Made by a program: the position numbers and the translations under genes. Shown piece by piece: positions 25,533 through 33,636 of a stretch of DNA of 45,623 nt; positions within the stretch are counted from its first letter, which is position 1; the number at the start of each line of letters is the position of its first letter. The DNA comes from Sphingomonadales bacterium EhC05 (GTDB taxonomy: Bacteria > Pseudomonadota > Alphaproteobacteria > Sphingomonadales > Sphingomonadaceae): contig LXYP01000023.1 of NCBI GenBank assembly GCA_001650955.1, forward strand, positions 1 through 45,623, read 5' to 3'. The notes beneath the pieces were generated by a model. It ran no database searches. It had not been told where the DNA came from and saw only the letters and a program-made list of their open reading frames with translations.

Positions 25533-26495
25533 CTATTCGCTCTCCAAATGGGAACGAAAGAAGCCAAGCAAATGTCCGTTAGATTGGCTGGACATTTGGT
25601 AATTCAACCCATGTCCCCCGCCTTCTATCATTACAGTTTCAGCTCTTGGAATGATCTTGTTGAGTTTGCCCAGACTGCTCGGCAGCACTGTAATATCAGC
25701 GCTTCCAAACAGGGCGGTGACAGGAATATCGGTGGCTTGGAGTTTCTGAAAAACATCTCCGCGGTCGTGCATTTGTGTATGACGATAGCTCGACGATAGA
25801 GCCTGCCAATAACCTTGATAGTTCATCTGTTCGGTCACATCACCTTGCAATCGATCATGCGGCTGTGCCTTCGATTCATCATATTGTGAGTTACCCAACA
25901 TTATTCGCTTGGCTAAAACTCGCCAAATCCAATCACCAACAATGGGCGCCTTCATCATCTTTCTCGATAGGCTTTGCGGATCGGCAGCAAGATCAAAGCC
26001 CGCGGGTACAAACAGGAACAACGCCTTTACTCGGTCGGGGTGACGAGCCGCAAAATTCGATGTTGTCAGGCCGCCCATTGAAAGCCCTACAAGACCCAAA
26101 GGTTGCTTCAGAGCCAAACCGTCCAGAACATCCAGTAATTCACGCTCATAAAATTGATCGTCATATTTGGTTTTTGGACGATCAGACCAACCTCTTCCCA
26201 GATGATCAAAAGTCAACACCCGGAAACCTGCGGCAGCCAATGCATCTGCATTTTGCCGATAGACAAAACTTGGGTTTGCAAAGCCGTGAACCATGACAAT
26301 TACCGGTGCGCCGTCCTTGCCATACCACTGATAGTGAATTTTACCTTGTGAGCTATTTAGGAAGGCACCAGGCGCTTTGGCACGAGCATCATCGTCCAAT
26401 GGAAGCTCGTGCCAACCTGCGGCAATATATGCGAGTATAACGCCAACGAATATAGTTCCAAGAACAAGCAGGAGCAGATTTTTCAATTTAGGCAT
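25533..26495 (-). CDS. Membrane-anchored alpha/beta-fold hydrolase
   Basis: A 320-residue hydrolase with one N-terminal membrane helix (LLLLVLGTIFVGVILAYIAA). The oxyanion segment VMVHGFANPS (68-77), nucleophile Ser139 in VGLSMGG, an acid in FGSADITVLP and the late His in EGGGHGLNYQ form the triad. The DHLGRGWSDRP motif is typical of MhpC/haloperoxidase-like esterases, and the substrate cannot be predicted. GAGAGA precedes the ATG at 26495. It lies 77 bp downstream of the large amidohydrolase on the same strand and may be cotranscribed with it. The 255-bp gap 25278-25532 shows no gene. Confidence 0.9.
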   Translation of the reverse strand: MPKLKNLLLLVLGTIFVGVILAYIAAGWHELPLDDDARAKAPGAFLNSSQGKIHYQWYGKDGAPVIVMVHGFANPSFVYRQNADALAAAGFRVLTFDHLGRGWSDRPKTKYDDQFYERELLDVLDGLALKQPLGLVGLSMGGLTTSNFAARHPDRVKALFLFVPAGFDLAADPQSLSRKMMKAPIVGDWIWRVLAKRIMLGNSQYDESKAQPHDRLQGDVTEQMNYQGYWQALSSSYRHTQMHDRGDVFQKLQATDIPVTALFGSADITVLPSSLGKLNKIIPRAETVMIEGGGHGLNYQMSSQSNGHLLGFFRSHLESE

Positions 26496-26572
26496 TTATC
26501 TCTCGGTTCAATAATTCTGAATCAATCCTGTTCCACGCAAAAGCCATTTCACTAACAGGTGCAACAATCCCC

Positions 26573-29500
26573 TCACTCCCACCAATAAGGCAAGCGCTGG
26601 CGCGATCCGGTCACGACTTCGTTCATCGTAACCGGGTCGTAGAGCCGCCCGTTCAGCATCACCCGGTGCACTTTGTCGCTGTTGCGGATATCTTCGGTCG
26701 GATCGGCGTCGAGAACGACCAGATCAGCCAGTTTCCCGACTTCAAGCGACCCGATGTCCGCATCCATGCCCAAAGACCTGGCAGACTCAATGGTACCGGC
26801 GGCCAGCGCTTCGACCGGGCCCATGCCGCCGCGCGCGAAGGACCATAATTCCCAATGGCTGGCGATGCCGGCCTGCTGACCATGGGCACCGATCGAGACT
26901 TTGACCCCCGCATCAGCCAGCTTCTTGGCCTCGCGGGCATTGTCATCATCGATAAAATTGCTTTCCGGCGCCATCGTCCGGCGGGTTGATTGCGCGGCCA
27001 GCCGTTTGGGCGGCGTATGGACGAGCAGCGGATGTTCCCAGACATTGGTCGCCTGCCGCCAATAGGGATCGCCCGCCATGCCGCCGAAACTGACCACTAG
27101 GGTCGGCGTATAATTGGTCTGTGACTGGGAGAACATCTGAACGACGTCATCATAGAATATTTCCAGCGGAATATTATGTTCGACCGTCGAATTTCCATCC
27201 GCAACCAAAGCCATGTCCATGCCGAACAGCGCGCCACCTTCGGCGACCACCAGCATATTCTCCTGCCGCCCGGCTTCAACCACTTGCTGACGCTGTTCGC
27301 GGCGCGGCTGGTTGTAATTTTTGACGCTCGAACCGCCTTGCGCCTTCAATCGCCGGACATGGGCCAGTGCATCATCGAGATTGTTGATCTCGGCATAGAT
27401 TGATGCAGCCTTGGCGCCATAGACAATCTCGCCGGTGGAAAAAATCCGCGGACTCAGGATCATACCCGCTCGCTGCATCTCCGCGGCGACGAATATCTCG
27501 CTGGCCCGGCTTGAGGGATTGTGGATTGTCGTCGTCCCCAGAGCCAGATTCTGGAGCGAAGACCAGTTTTGCTGGGGCACAAGCTCGTCGCTGCCTTCTG
27601 GTCCATGGGCGTGGGCATCGACCAGTCCGGGCATGATGATCTTGCCAGTCACATCCACCATCGCCGCGCCAGCGGGTATATTGACGTCTGCGCGGCTCCC
27701 CACCGCAACAATGCGGTTGTCGCGAATGACGATCACGCCATCCTCAATGATCCCGCCATCCTGCGCCGCCATGGTGACAATCCGCGCGCCAGTCAGGGCG
27801 ACAATGCCCGAGGGCTTATCGGCCGTGACCGTTCGTTCGAGCGAGACGCCGCTGGTCGGCGGGCTATATTTGGGCGCATCCTTTGCCGCGGGGGCATAGG
27901 AGAATAACCGGCTTGTCTGTTCGGAAAAGACAGTGGGGCCAAGACTCCAGTGGAGCCGCTGCCCGCCGCCGGACCAGTGAATATAATCCGCCCCGCTGGC
28001 GCTGACCCGAGTCACCGGAAGCGACTTGCTTGTCGGGCTGACTTCAACCGCCTGGGTGCCCGGCATCAGCGGCATGACATAGGCTTCATAGCTCTGGCGA
28101 AAGGCAACATGAAGCCCATCTGGCGAGACTACATAATCGTTGGTCAATTCACCCTTGGCATGGACGCGCCTGGCTTCGCCGTTCAGGTCCGTGCTGATCA
28201 AGACGCGTTTGTCATCTTCATTGTCGAGCATGAATATCCGGTCGCTTGCCAAGCCATATTGCGGACTGGCTGCGCCCTTCATGACCTCAACCGGCGTGCC
28301 TCCCGATGCAGAGACCCGATAGACGCCGGCATCGACCGACCATGAGGGAGAGGTCAGATACCCACCGCCCTGCATTTCAAATATGATGGCCTTGCCGTCG
28401 GGAGAAAATTGGGGCCGCGCATAATGGCCGGGCCGGTTGGTCACTGCGCGCGCGGATCCACCAGCAGCGGCAATCGTCTTGATCTGGCCGAGACCACTGT
28501 CGGTCCAGCTCACATAGACCAGCGTCCCGCCATCTCGTGACCAGGAGGGGAAAAGCTCAAGCTCGCCGGTCTGACTGGTCAGCCGCCGGGCAGCACCGCC
28601 GGCCATGGGTTTCACATAGAGCTGGCCCAGGCTTTCAAATACGACCTGTTGTCCGTCCGGCGAGACGGCGGCAAAGCGCGGCATCTTGGCCGTGAAACTG
28701 TCAGGCGCGACCGTGATTTTCGGATGCGGTGCGTCAGCAATTCCGCGACTATCACTCACCTCAAAGGGGATGATCGACGAAGCACTGCCATCCGCTGCCA
28801 CTCGCCGGATTTTCCCGCCAGCCCAGAAGACGATCTCGCGACTGTCGGGAGTCCAGTCCATATTGGGATAGACGCCGGTCACCGCCCAGGTCTCCTGAAC
28901 ATCCTGGTCGAGCGCATCATAGACTTTGCGTTCAATGCCCGATTCGAGATCCCTGACATAGAGTTTCGACCGTGTTGCCTCGCGCCGGACAAAGGCCATT
29001 TTCTTGCCATCGGGTGACGGATTGGGCCGGACCGAACCACCCAATCCAGAAACAGCCGTCGTGACCTCGCCGCTTTCCAGGTCATATTTCTCGATGTTAA
29101 ACAGATCGCTATTGCTGTCTTGGGCATAGATGAACGTGCCACCCGGCGTGATATTGCGGGTATAATAGACGGACTTGCCATCAGGCGCATAGATTGGCTC
29201 ACCCAATTCCTTCTGATGCTTGTCGCTCGGTTTCTTGACCAGCCGCACCCCGCCACCGCCGGAAACATGGTAGATCCAGATTTCTCCGGTGCCGAGCGAA
29301 CGCGCGGTGGTGAAATGTTTCTTGGCGACGATATAGCGGCCATCGGGGCTCCAGCTTGGCTGGTAAAGCAGCCGGAATTTTTCTTTCGTAACCTGCTTTT
29401 TGTCGCTGCCATCGCGGTTCATGATCCAGATATTATCGCCGCCTCCACGGTCGGAGGTAAAGGCGACGCGGCTGCCATCTGGTGAAAAGCGGGGCTGCAC

Positions 29501-29782
29501 CTCCCAGGCCAGGCCCTCGGCAATCCGGGTTGGTTTCCCGCCCGTAATCGGCAAGGTGTAAATGTCGCCAAGCAAGGCAAATACAATGCTGCCGCCATCG
29601 GGGCTGACATCGACATCAATCCAGCTGCCCTCATCAACCTTGATCGGCACTTGCCTGATCGTCGCACCTTCAGGGGCGTTGACGTCCCATTTCTGTTTCT
29701 CTTCCGATGAACCACTGTCTTGCGCCGATGCCGTGCCCGAAAGCAGCAAAGCTGCGATGACCGTTGCCAGATTATATTTCAT
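26573..29782 (-). CDS. Secreted TolB-propeller/amidohydrolase fusion protein
   Basis: A 1069-residue protein with signal peptide MKYNLATVIAALLLSGTASA. Residues 30 to about 620 hold many PD40/TolB-type propeller repeats, marked by FSPDGSRVAFTSDRGG, WSPDGRYIVAKK and FSPDGKAIIFE. The C-terminal part is an imidazolonepropionase-like amidohydrolase: GARIVTMAAQDGGIIEDGVI, the metal motif VDAHAHGPEG, VEHNIPLE, SIGAHGQQAG and a final VGKLADLVVLDADPTED. The propeller may gate substrate access, as in S9 peptidases. The ATG at 29782 follows AGGGGA; the frame upstream to 29902 is not supported. The substrate is unknown. Confidence 0.9.
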   Translation of the reverse strand: MKYNLATVIAALLLSGTASAQDSGSSEEKQKWDVNAPEGATIRQVPIKVDEGSWIDVDVSPDGGSIVFALLGDIYTLPITGGKPTRIAEGLAWEVQPRFSPDGSRVAFTSDRGGGDNIWIMNRDGSDKKQVTKEKFRLLYQPSWSPDGRYIVAKKHFTTARSLGTGEIWIYHVSGGGGVRLVKKPSDKHQKELGEPIYAPDGKSVYYTRNITPGGTFIYAQDSNSDLFNIEKYDLESGEVTTAVSGLGGSVRPNPSPDGKKMAFVRREATRSKLYVRDLESGIERKVYDALDQDVQETWAVTGVYPNMDWTPDSREIVFWAGGKIRRVAADGSASSIIPFEVSDSRGIADAPHPKITVAPDSFTAKMPRFAAVSPDGQQVVFESLGQLYVKPMAGGAARRLTSQTGELELFPSWSRDGGTLVYVSWTDSGLGQIKTIAAAGGSARAVTNRPGHYARPQFSPDGKAIIFEMQGGGYLTSPSWSVDAGVYRVSASGGTPVEVMKGAASPQYGLASDRIFMLDNEDDKRVLISTDLNGEARRVHAKGELTNDYVVSPDGLHVAFRQSYEAYVMPLMPGTQAVEVSPTSKSLPVTRVSASGADYIHWSGGGQRLHWSLGPTVFSEQTSRLFSYAPAAKDAPKYSPPTSGVSLERTVTADKPSGIVALTGARIVTMAAQDGGIIEDGVIVIRDNRIVAVGSRADVNIPAGAAMVDVTGKIIMPGLVDAHAHGPEGSDELVPQQNWSSLQNLALGTTTIHNPSSRASEIFVAAEMQRAGMILSPRIFSTGEIVYGAKAASIYAEINNLDDALAHVRRLKAQGGSSVKNYNQPRREQRQQVVEAGRQENMLVVAEGGALFGMDMALVADGNSTVEHNIPLEIFYDDVVQMFSQSQTNYTPTLVVSFGGMAGDPYWRQATNVWEHPLLVHTPPKRLAAQSTRRTMAPESNFIDDDNAREAKKLADAGVKVSIGAHGQQAGIASHWELWSFARGGMGPVEALAAGTIESARSLGMDADIGSLEVGKLADLVVLDADPTEDIRNSDKVHRVMLNGRLYDPVTMNEVVTGSRQRLPYWWE

Positions 29783-29864
29783 GCGATCCCCTGTCACTCT
29801 ATGTTTGAAATGGTCTATCGGAGTTGGCGAGCAGATAGAATAGCCAATTATCCCTCGCCATCGT

Positions 29865-30815
29865 TCAGACGCGCAGTCCGAATTGTCGATGATAGGATTC
29901 AACCAATTCGGCCAACGTCGAGAGCGCCAGCGTTTCCGGATCCCGGGTCGATGGGATCAGCCCGATCGGCGCAGACATGCGTGCGATATCCGCTGGCGAA
30001 ACGTCAATTTCGGTTAACAGCCGCTTTCGCGTGGCGTGCGTGTGATGGCTACCCATCGCGCCGACATAGAAAGCATCCGAGTCGAGCACCTGCTTCATCA
30101 GCTGCGCTTCCCAATCGTGATCGTGAAAATAGAATATACAGGCCGTCCACGGGTCGATATCGAGAAAGTCCGACGGTCCCGGCGTTTTGAGCAGCTGCGC
30201 CGAGATGTCAGGTCCGGCTAGTTCATTCACAATCGCAGCATCGGGCGACAGGACTTCGCAGGAGATTCCATAAGCTTCGGTCAGCCGGGCGAGGCTCGCC
30301 ACCGACGGCCCATGGCCCAAGATGATGATTTTTGCCGGAGGAATATGATGGATATGATAAGCGGTCCCGTCCTGCTCAACCGATTTGCGACCGGGGGCTG
30401 CCGCTTCCCAGATGATAGGAGACGCATTGCCGTCCAGCTTGATCACAAATGGCTGTCGGCTCTTTACATGTTGGAATATTTCGTCCGGAAATATGGTGTC
30501 CAATATCGGGTTGAACAGCAGATCAATGCCGCCGCCGCACGGCAGTCGGATGTCCAGATAGGGTGATCCCGCGCCAAAGCGGACCGCGCGCGGCTGGCCT
30601 GCTGTCATCGCATCCAAGGCCTCGGATACGACCGCGGTTTCAACGCAGCCACCCGAAAATGAACCCACCGACGAGCCGTCTTCCGCAACCGCCATATGAG
30701 CACCGGGATTGCGGGTCGACGCACCGGTGACTGCGATAAGCGTGATCAATATGGTCTTCTGATCCTCAGCGGATTTGGTTTTCAGAAAGTCGAATATGGG
30801 GAATATATTGTTCAA
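29865..30815 (-). CDS. XdhC/CoxF-family molybdoenzyme accessory protein
   Basis: A 316-residue protein in two parts. The N-terminal XdhC/CoxI domain has ITLIAVTGASTRNPGAHMAV and the conserved SFSGGCVE, followed by LPCGGGIDLL. The C-terminal XdhC Rossmann domain starts at AKIIILGHGPSVASLARL and includes YVGAMGSHHTHATRKRLL and APIGLIPSTRDPETLALS. Relatives bind, sulfurate or insert the molybdenum cofactor into xanthine dehydrogenase-type enzymes. No xdhA or xdhB genes are in the window. mobA at 19883 makes the other form of the cofactor, so the two need not act together. Confidence 0.9.
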   Translation of the reverse strand: MNNIFPIFDFLKTKSAEDQKTILITLIAVTGASTRNPGAHMAVAEDGSSVGSFSGGCVETAVVSEALDAMTAGQPRAVRFGAGSPYLDIRLPCGGGIDLLFNPILDTIFPDEIFQHVKSRQPFVIKLDGNASPIIWEAAAPGRKSVEQDGTAYHIHHIPPAKIIILGHGPSVASLARLTEAYGISCEVLSPDAAIVNELAGPDISAQLLKTPGPSDFLDIDPWTACIFYFHDHDWEAQLMKQVLDSDAFYVGAMGSHHTHATRKRLLTEIDVSPADIARMSAPIGLIPSTRDPETLALSTLAELVESYHRQFGLRV

Positions 30816-31060
30816 CGTCTAACCGCCTTCAGAACCTGGAACTGATGAATCATCACAGCGGCTCATGCCTGAATCACTTCGGTTCGGCAAATGATTGGCA
30901 GCCAAAAGGGCAAGAACGGATTTCCGGCCCAGTGCGCACACCCCCTCAGCCGAGAAAATGAATTATCCTCGACCCACAAAATCATATAACGTCCATTGAA
31001 CCGCCGGAAGAGCGGTGGGGGCATTCGCCCAGTTGTTTACAATCCGGGGGGACAGAGAGA

Positions 31061-32809
31061 ATGACTGACAAAAATATGGCGTTGGAGACGCCGATCCGCT
31101 CGACCGAAAACCCCTATCCCAAGCCTGCTTACTGGATCGCCCTCATCGGTCTCATCCTGATATTTTCCGGCGCGATGCTGGCTCATATGATCCGCACCAG
31201 TGACGGCATTTCGGTCAGCGATATCCGATTTGCCGGCACCGATGGCATCGAAATGAGCGCATTGCTCTATGTCCCCGCCGGAGCCAGCGAGGCAGCCCCG
31301 GCTCCCGCCATTCTGGCGGTCCATGGCTACATCAACTCGCGCGAGACGCAGGATGGCTTTGCCATTGAATTTGCGCGACGCGGATATGTCGTTTTATCCA
31401 TGGATCAAACCGGCCACGGCTATAGCGAGGGCCCGGCTTTCTCAAATGGATTTGGCGGGCCAGATGGATTGAAATATCTGCGTTCTTTGCCGATGGTCGA
31501 TAGAGATCAGATCGGTCTGGAAGGTCATAGCATGGGCGGCTGGACGGTGCTCGCCGCCGCCGCTGCGATGCCCGACGCCTATCAGTCGATCGTGTTGCAG
31601 GGTTCCTCAACGGGTGCGCCCTTCGCGCAGGAAGGCAATCCTGATTGGCCGCGCAATCTGGCGCTTGTGTTCAGTCTCTATGATGAATTTGCGCAGATCA
31701 TGTGGGGTGTCGACCGCGCGATAGATACGCCGACAAGTTCAAAATTGCAGTCCGTTTTCGGGACGCAGGACAAGATAGTCGCAGGCCAGCTCTATGGTTC
31801 GCTTGCGGATGGAACCGCCCGCATCTTGCACCAGCCCCATACGACCCATCCGGGAAATCATCTCTCGACCGATGCCATCGGTCGCGCAACCGATTGGTTT
31901 GCAAAGACGCTGAAAGGCGGCAGCCCCCGCCCGGCCAGCGACCAGATCTGGATGTGGAAAGAATTTGGCACCGGATTGGGTTTGCTCGGTTTCATACTGC
32001 TCGTGATCGGTACATTCGACATATTGATCCGGCTGCCCGCTTTCGCGCCACTTCGCCGCGCGCCGATCGCAAATGGCATCCCGCGCGACCGCCGATGGTG
32101 GACAATATTTTGCTTCAGCACCATCCTACCGGCGCTGATTTTCTTTCCCGTCTTCATCGCCGCGGGACTGGGGCTGCCCGCATCGCAATGGCTCCCTCAG
32201 GCGATCACCACCCAAGTGACGATCTGGGCACTGGCTTCAGCGGGAATCGCCTTATCGTTGAACCGATTGTTCCGATCATCCGCGACTCCGGCCTTGTCAC
32301 CCTGGATCCGGACAATATGCATCGCCATGGCGACCGTCACCATCGCCTATCTCGCCTTGCTGCTGGTGGACCGCATTTTCCACACCGACCTGCGCTTCTG
32401 GGTCGTGGCGATTAAACTGCCCAGCCATAGCCAATGGGGGATTGCGGCCATCTATGTCCTGCCGATCACCGCCGCATTTTTTGTCACACTCCGATCGCTG
32501 TGCGCCGCACTGGCGGTCGATGGTGATTCCACCGCAAAGCAATATGGATCAGCGATCGCCACGCTTTGTCTGGGCTTCGTCATTTTGCTCAGTCTGATCT
32601 ATGGGATATTCTTTCTCACGGGCACATTGATCACCGGATTTGATCCGCTCTCGACGGTCATTGCTCTGCAATTCATTCCGTTGCTGGCGGCGATGGCAAT
32701 CATCACGATTTTCTGCTGGCGCCGAACCGGCAGCCATCGACCGGGCGCAACATTGGCAGGGATATTGGTGACACTTTATGTCGTCGCAGGCACGGCAACC
32801 CAGATATAG
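31061..32809 (+). CDS. Alpha/beta hydrolase flanked by an N-terminal anchor and a C-terminal multi-helix membrane domain
   Basis: A 582-residue protein. One membrane helix (residues 24-43) precedes a dienelactone-hydrolase-like catalytic domain with AVHGYINSRETQDGF, DQTGHGYSEG, nucleophile Ser157 in EGHSMGG and a likely His in HTTHPGNHL. From about residue 305 onward come six or more hydrophobic helices to the end. A hydrolase with this membrane tail is unusual; it should act at the outer face of the inner membrane on a lipid or peptide-like substrate. GAGAGA precedes the ATG. An inner ATG (M6) is possible. XdhC is divergent, with 245 bp between. Confidence 0.87.
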   Translation: MTDKNMALETPIRSTENPYPKPAYWIALIGLILIFSGAMLAHMIRTSDGISVSDIRFAGTDGIEMSALLYVPAGASEAAPAPAILAVHGYINSRETQDGFAIEFARRGYVVLSMDQTGHGYSEGPAFSNGFGGPDGLKYLRSLPMVDRDQIGLEGHSMGGWTVLAAAAAMPDAYQSIVLQGSSTGAPFAQEGNPDWPRNLALVFSLYDEFAQIMWGVDRAIDTPTSSKLQSVFGTQDKIVAGQLYGSLADGTARILHQPHTTHPGNHLSTDAIGRATDWFAKTLKGGSPRPASDQIWMWKEFGTGLGLLGFILLVIGTFDILIRLPAFAPLRRAPIANGIPRDRRWWTIFCFSTILPALIFFPVFIAAGLGLPASQWLPQAITTQVTIWALASAGIALSLNRLFRSSATPALSPWIRTICIAMATVTIAYLALLLVDRIFHTDLRFWVVAIKLPSHSQWGIAAIYVLPITAAFFVTLRSLCAALAVDGDSTAKQYGSAIATLCLGFVILLSLIYGIFFLTGTLITGFDPLSTVIALQFIPLLAAMAIITIFCWRRTGSHRPGATLAGILVTLYVVAGTATQI

Positions 32810-32880
32810 CGCTGGCATGAAAGCTGCCGCAAAATCGAACCGCGACCATTGCGCTGCCTCGACAGAGAGTGATGTTCGCA

Positions 32881-32899
32881 TTGACTTTAACATGGTCAA
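32881..32899. promoter_or_regulatory. TTGAC-N9-GTCAA dyad upstream of the CxxCH protein
   Basis: TTGAC (32881-32885) and GTCAA (32895-32899) form an inverted repeat 31 bp before the start of the first CxxCH gene. The half-site resembles those beside the two TetR genes, but the spacer is longer, so a shared regulator is only a possibility. Confidence 0.3.
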
Positions 32900-32929
32900 C
32901 TGCGATTGATGGTGTTCAGGGGGATGGAA

Positions 32930-33535
32930 ATGATTGTAAAACAAAGGCTTGCGTCGCCGTGGCTGATTGGCCTTTGTATTGCGGCTCTTTTGGTCCTCTT
33001 TCTCAAAATTGAACCGGTTCGCGCCAATGCCAATCATGCCGCCGCAACCGGACAAAGCTGTGCAACCTGTCATTATACCGGCTCGACACCGAGCGCTGGA
33101 AATCTGACAGGCATTGGCCAGAATTTTGTCCGCTGCGGTTATATATTGAACTGTAGCGTTGCTCCGGCACCACCACCGCAAGTTGCGCAACCCCAGCAGC
33201 CGAATTTCCAGGGCAACACGGGCGCCAATACACAATTTCAGCTTGGTAATATCTGGATCGTGCAACTGAATAACGGGCGTGGCGAATCCGCTGACCTGAT
33301 CTGGACCCGACGCGGCAGTTCAAATGTCTTTGACGTCATGTGGCACCTCAATGGCAGCCGGTTTACCGACGTGCTCAACTATGAAGGCTATCGCAACGGC
33401 CAAATCAGCTTTTACAGTCCCGCTCTGAAAAGCCGGTTTATCGGTTCGCCGACCAGAGACGGCAATTATATTGTCAATGGCACCACTTCGGACGCGGCGA
33501 CTGACCGCTGGAGTGCAACAATTTTTGGCAATTAA
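32930..33535 (+). CDS. Exported single-CxxCH protein with a conserved C-terminal beta domain (short paralogue)
   Basis: A 201-residue protein. A signal peptide with hydrophobic core WLIGLCIAALLVLFL ends near RANA. The mature start has one c-type heme motif, CATCH (44-48), in TGQSCATCHYTGSTP, followed by a second cysteine pair (C69, C75). A Pro/Gln linker (76-100) leads to a domain of about 95 residues: LGNIWIVQLNNGRG, WTRRGSSNVFDVMW, NYEGYRNGQISFYSP and TRDGNYIVNGTT. The same domain is in the next gene. Covalent heme is predicted by the motif but no axial methionine is obvious. AGGGGG sets the ATG at 32930. Confidence 0.82.
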   Translation: MIVKQRLASPWLIGLCIAALLVLFLKIEPVRANANHAAATGQSCATCHYTGSTPSAGNLTGIGQNFVRCGYILNCSVAPAPPPQVAQPQQPNFQGNTGANTQFQLGNIWIVQLNNGRGESADLIWTRRGSSNVFDVMWHLNGSRFTDVLNYEGYRNGQISFYSPALKSRFIGSPTRDGNYIVNGTTSDAATDRWSATIFGN

Positions 33536-33636
33536 TGCTGCCATCTCAATTGGCAGTTTTTGAGAGGCGTTCGCCAATAGCGCAAGCCCACTATATGCAA
33601 TGGATGTGGCTTCGATATGATAAACAGGAGGTGAAT

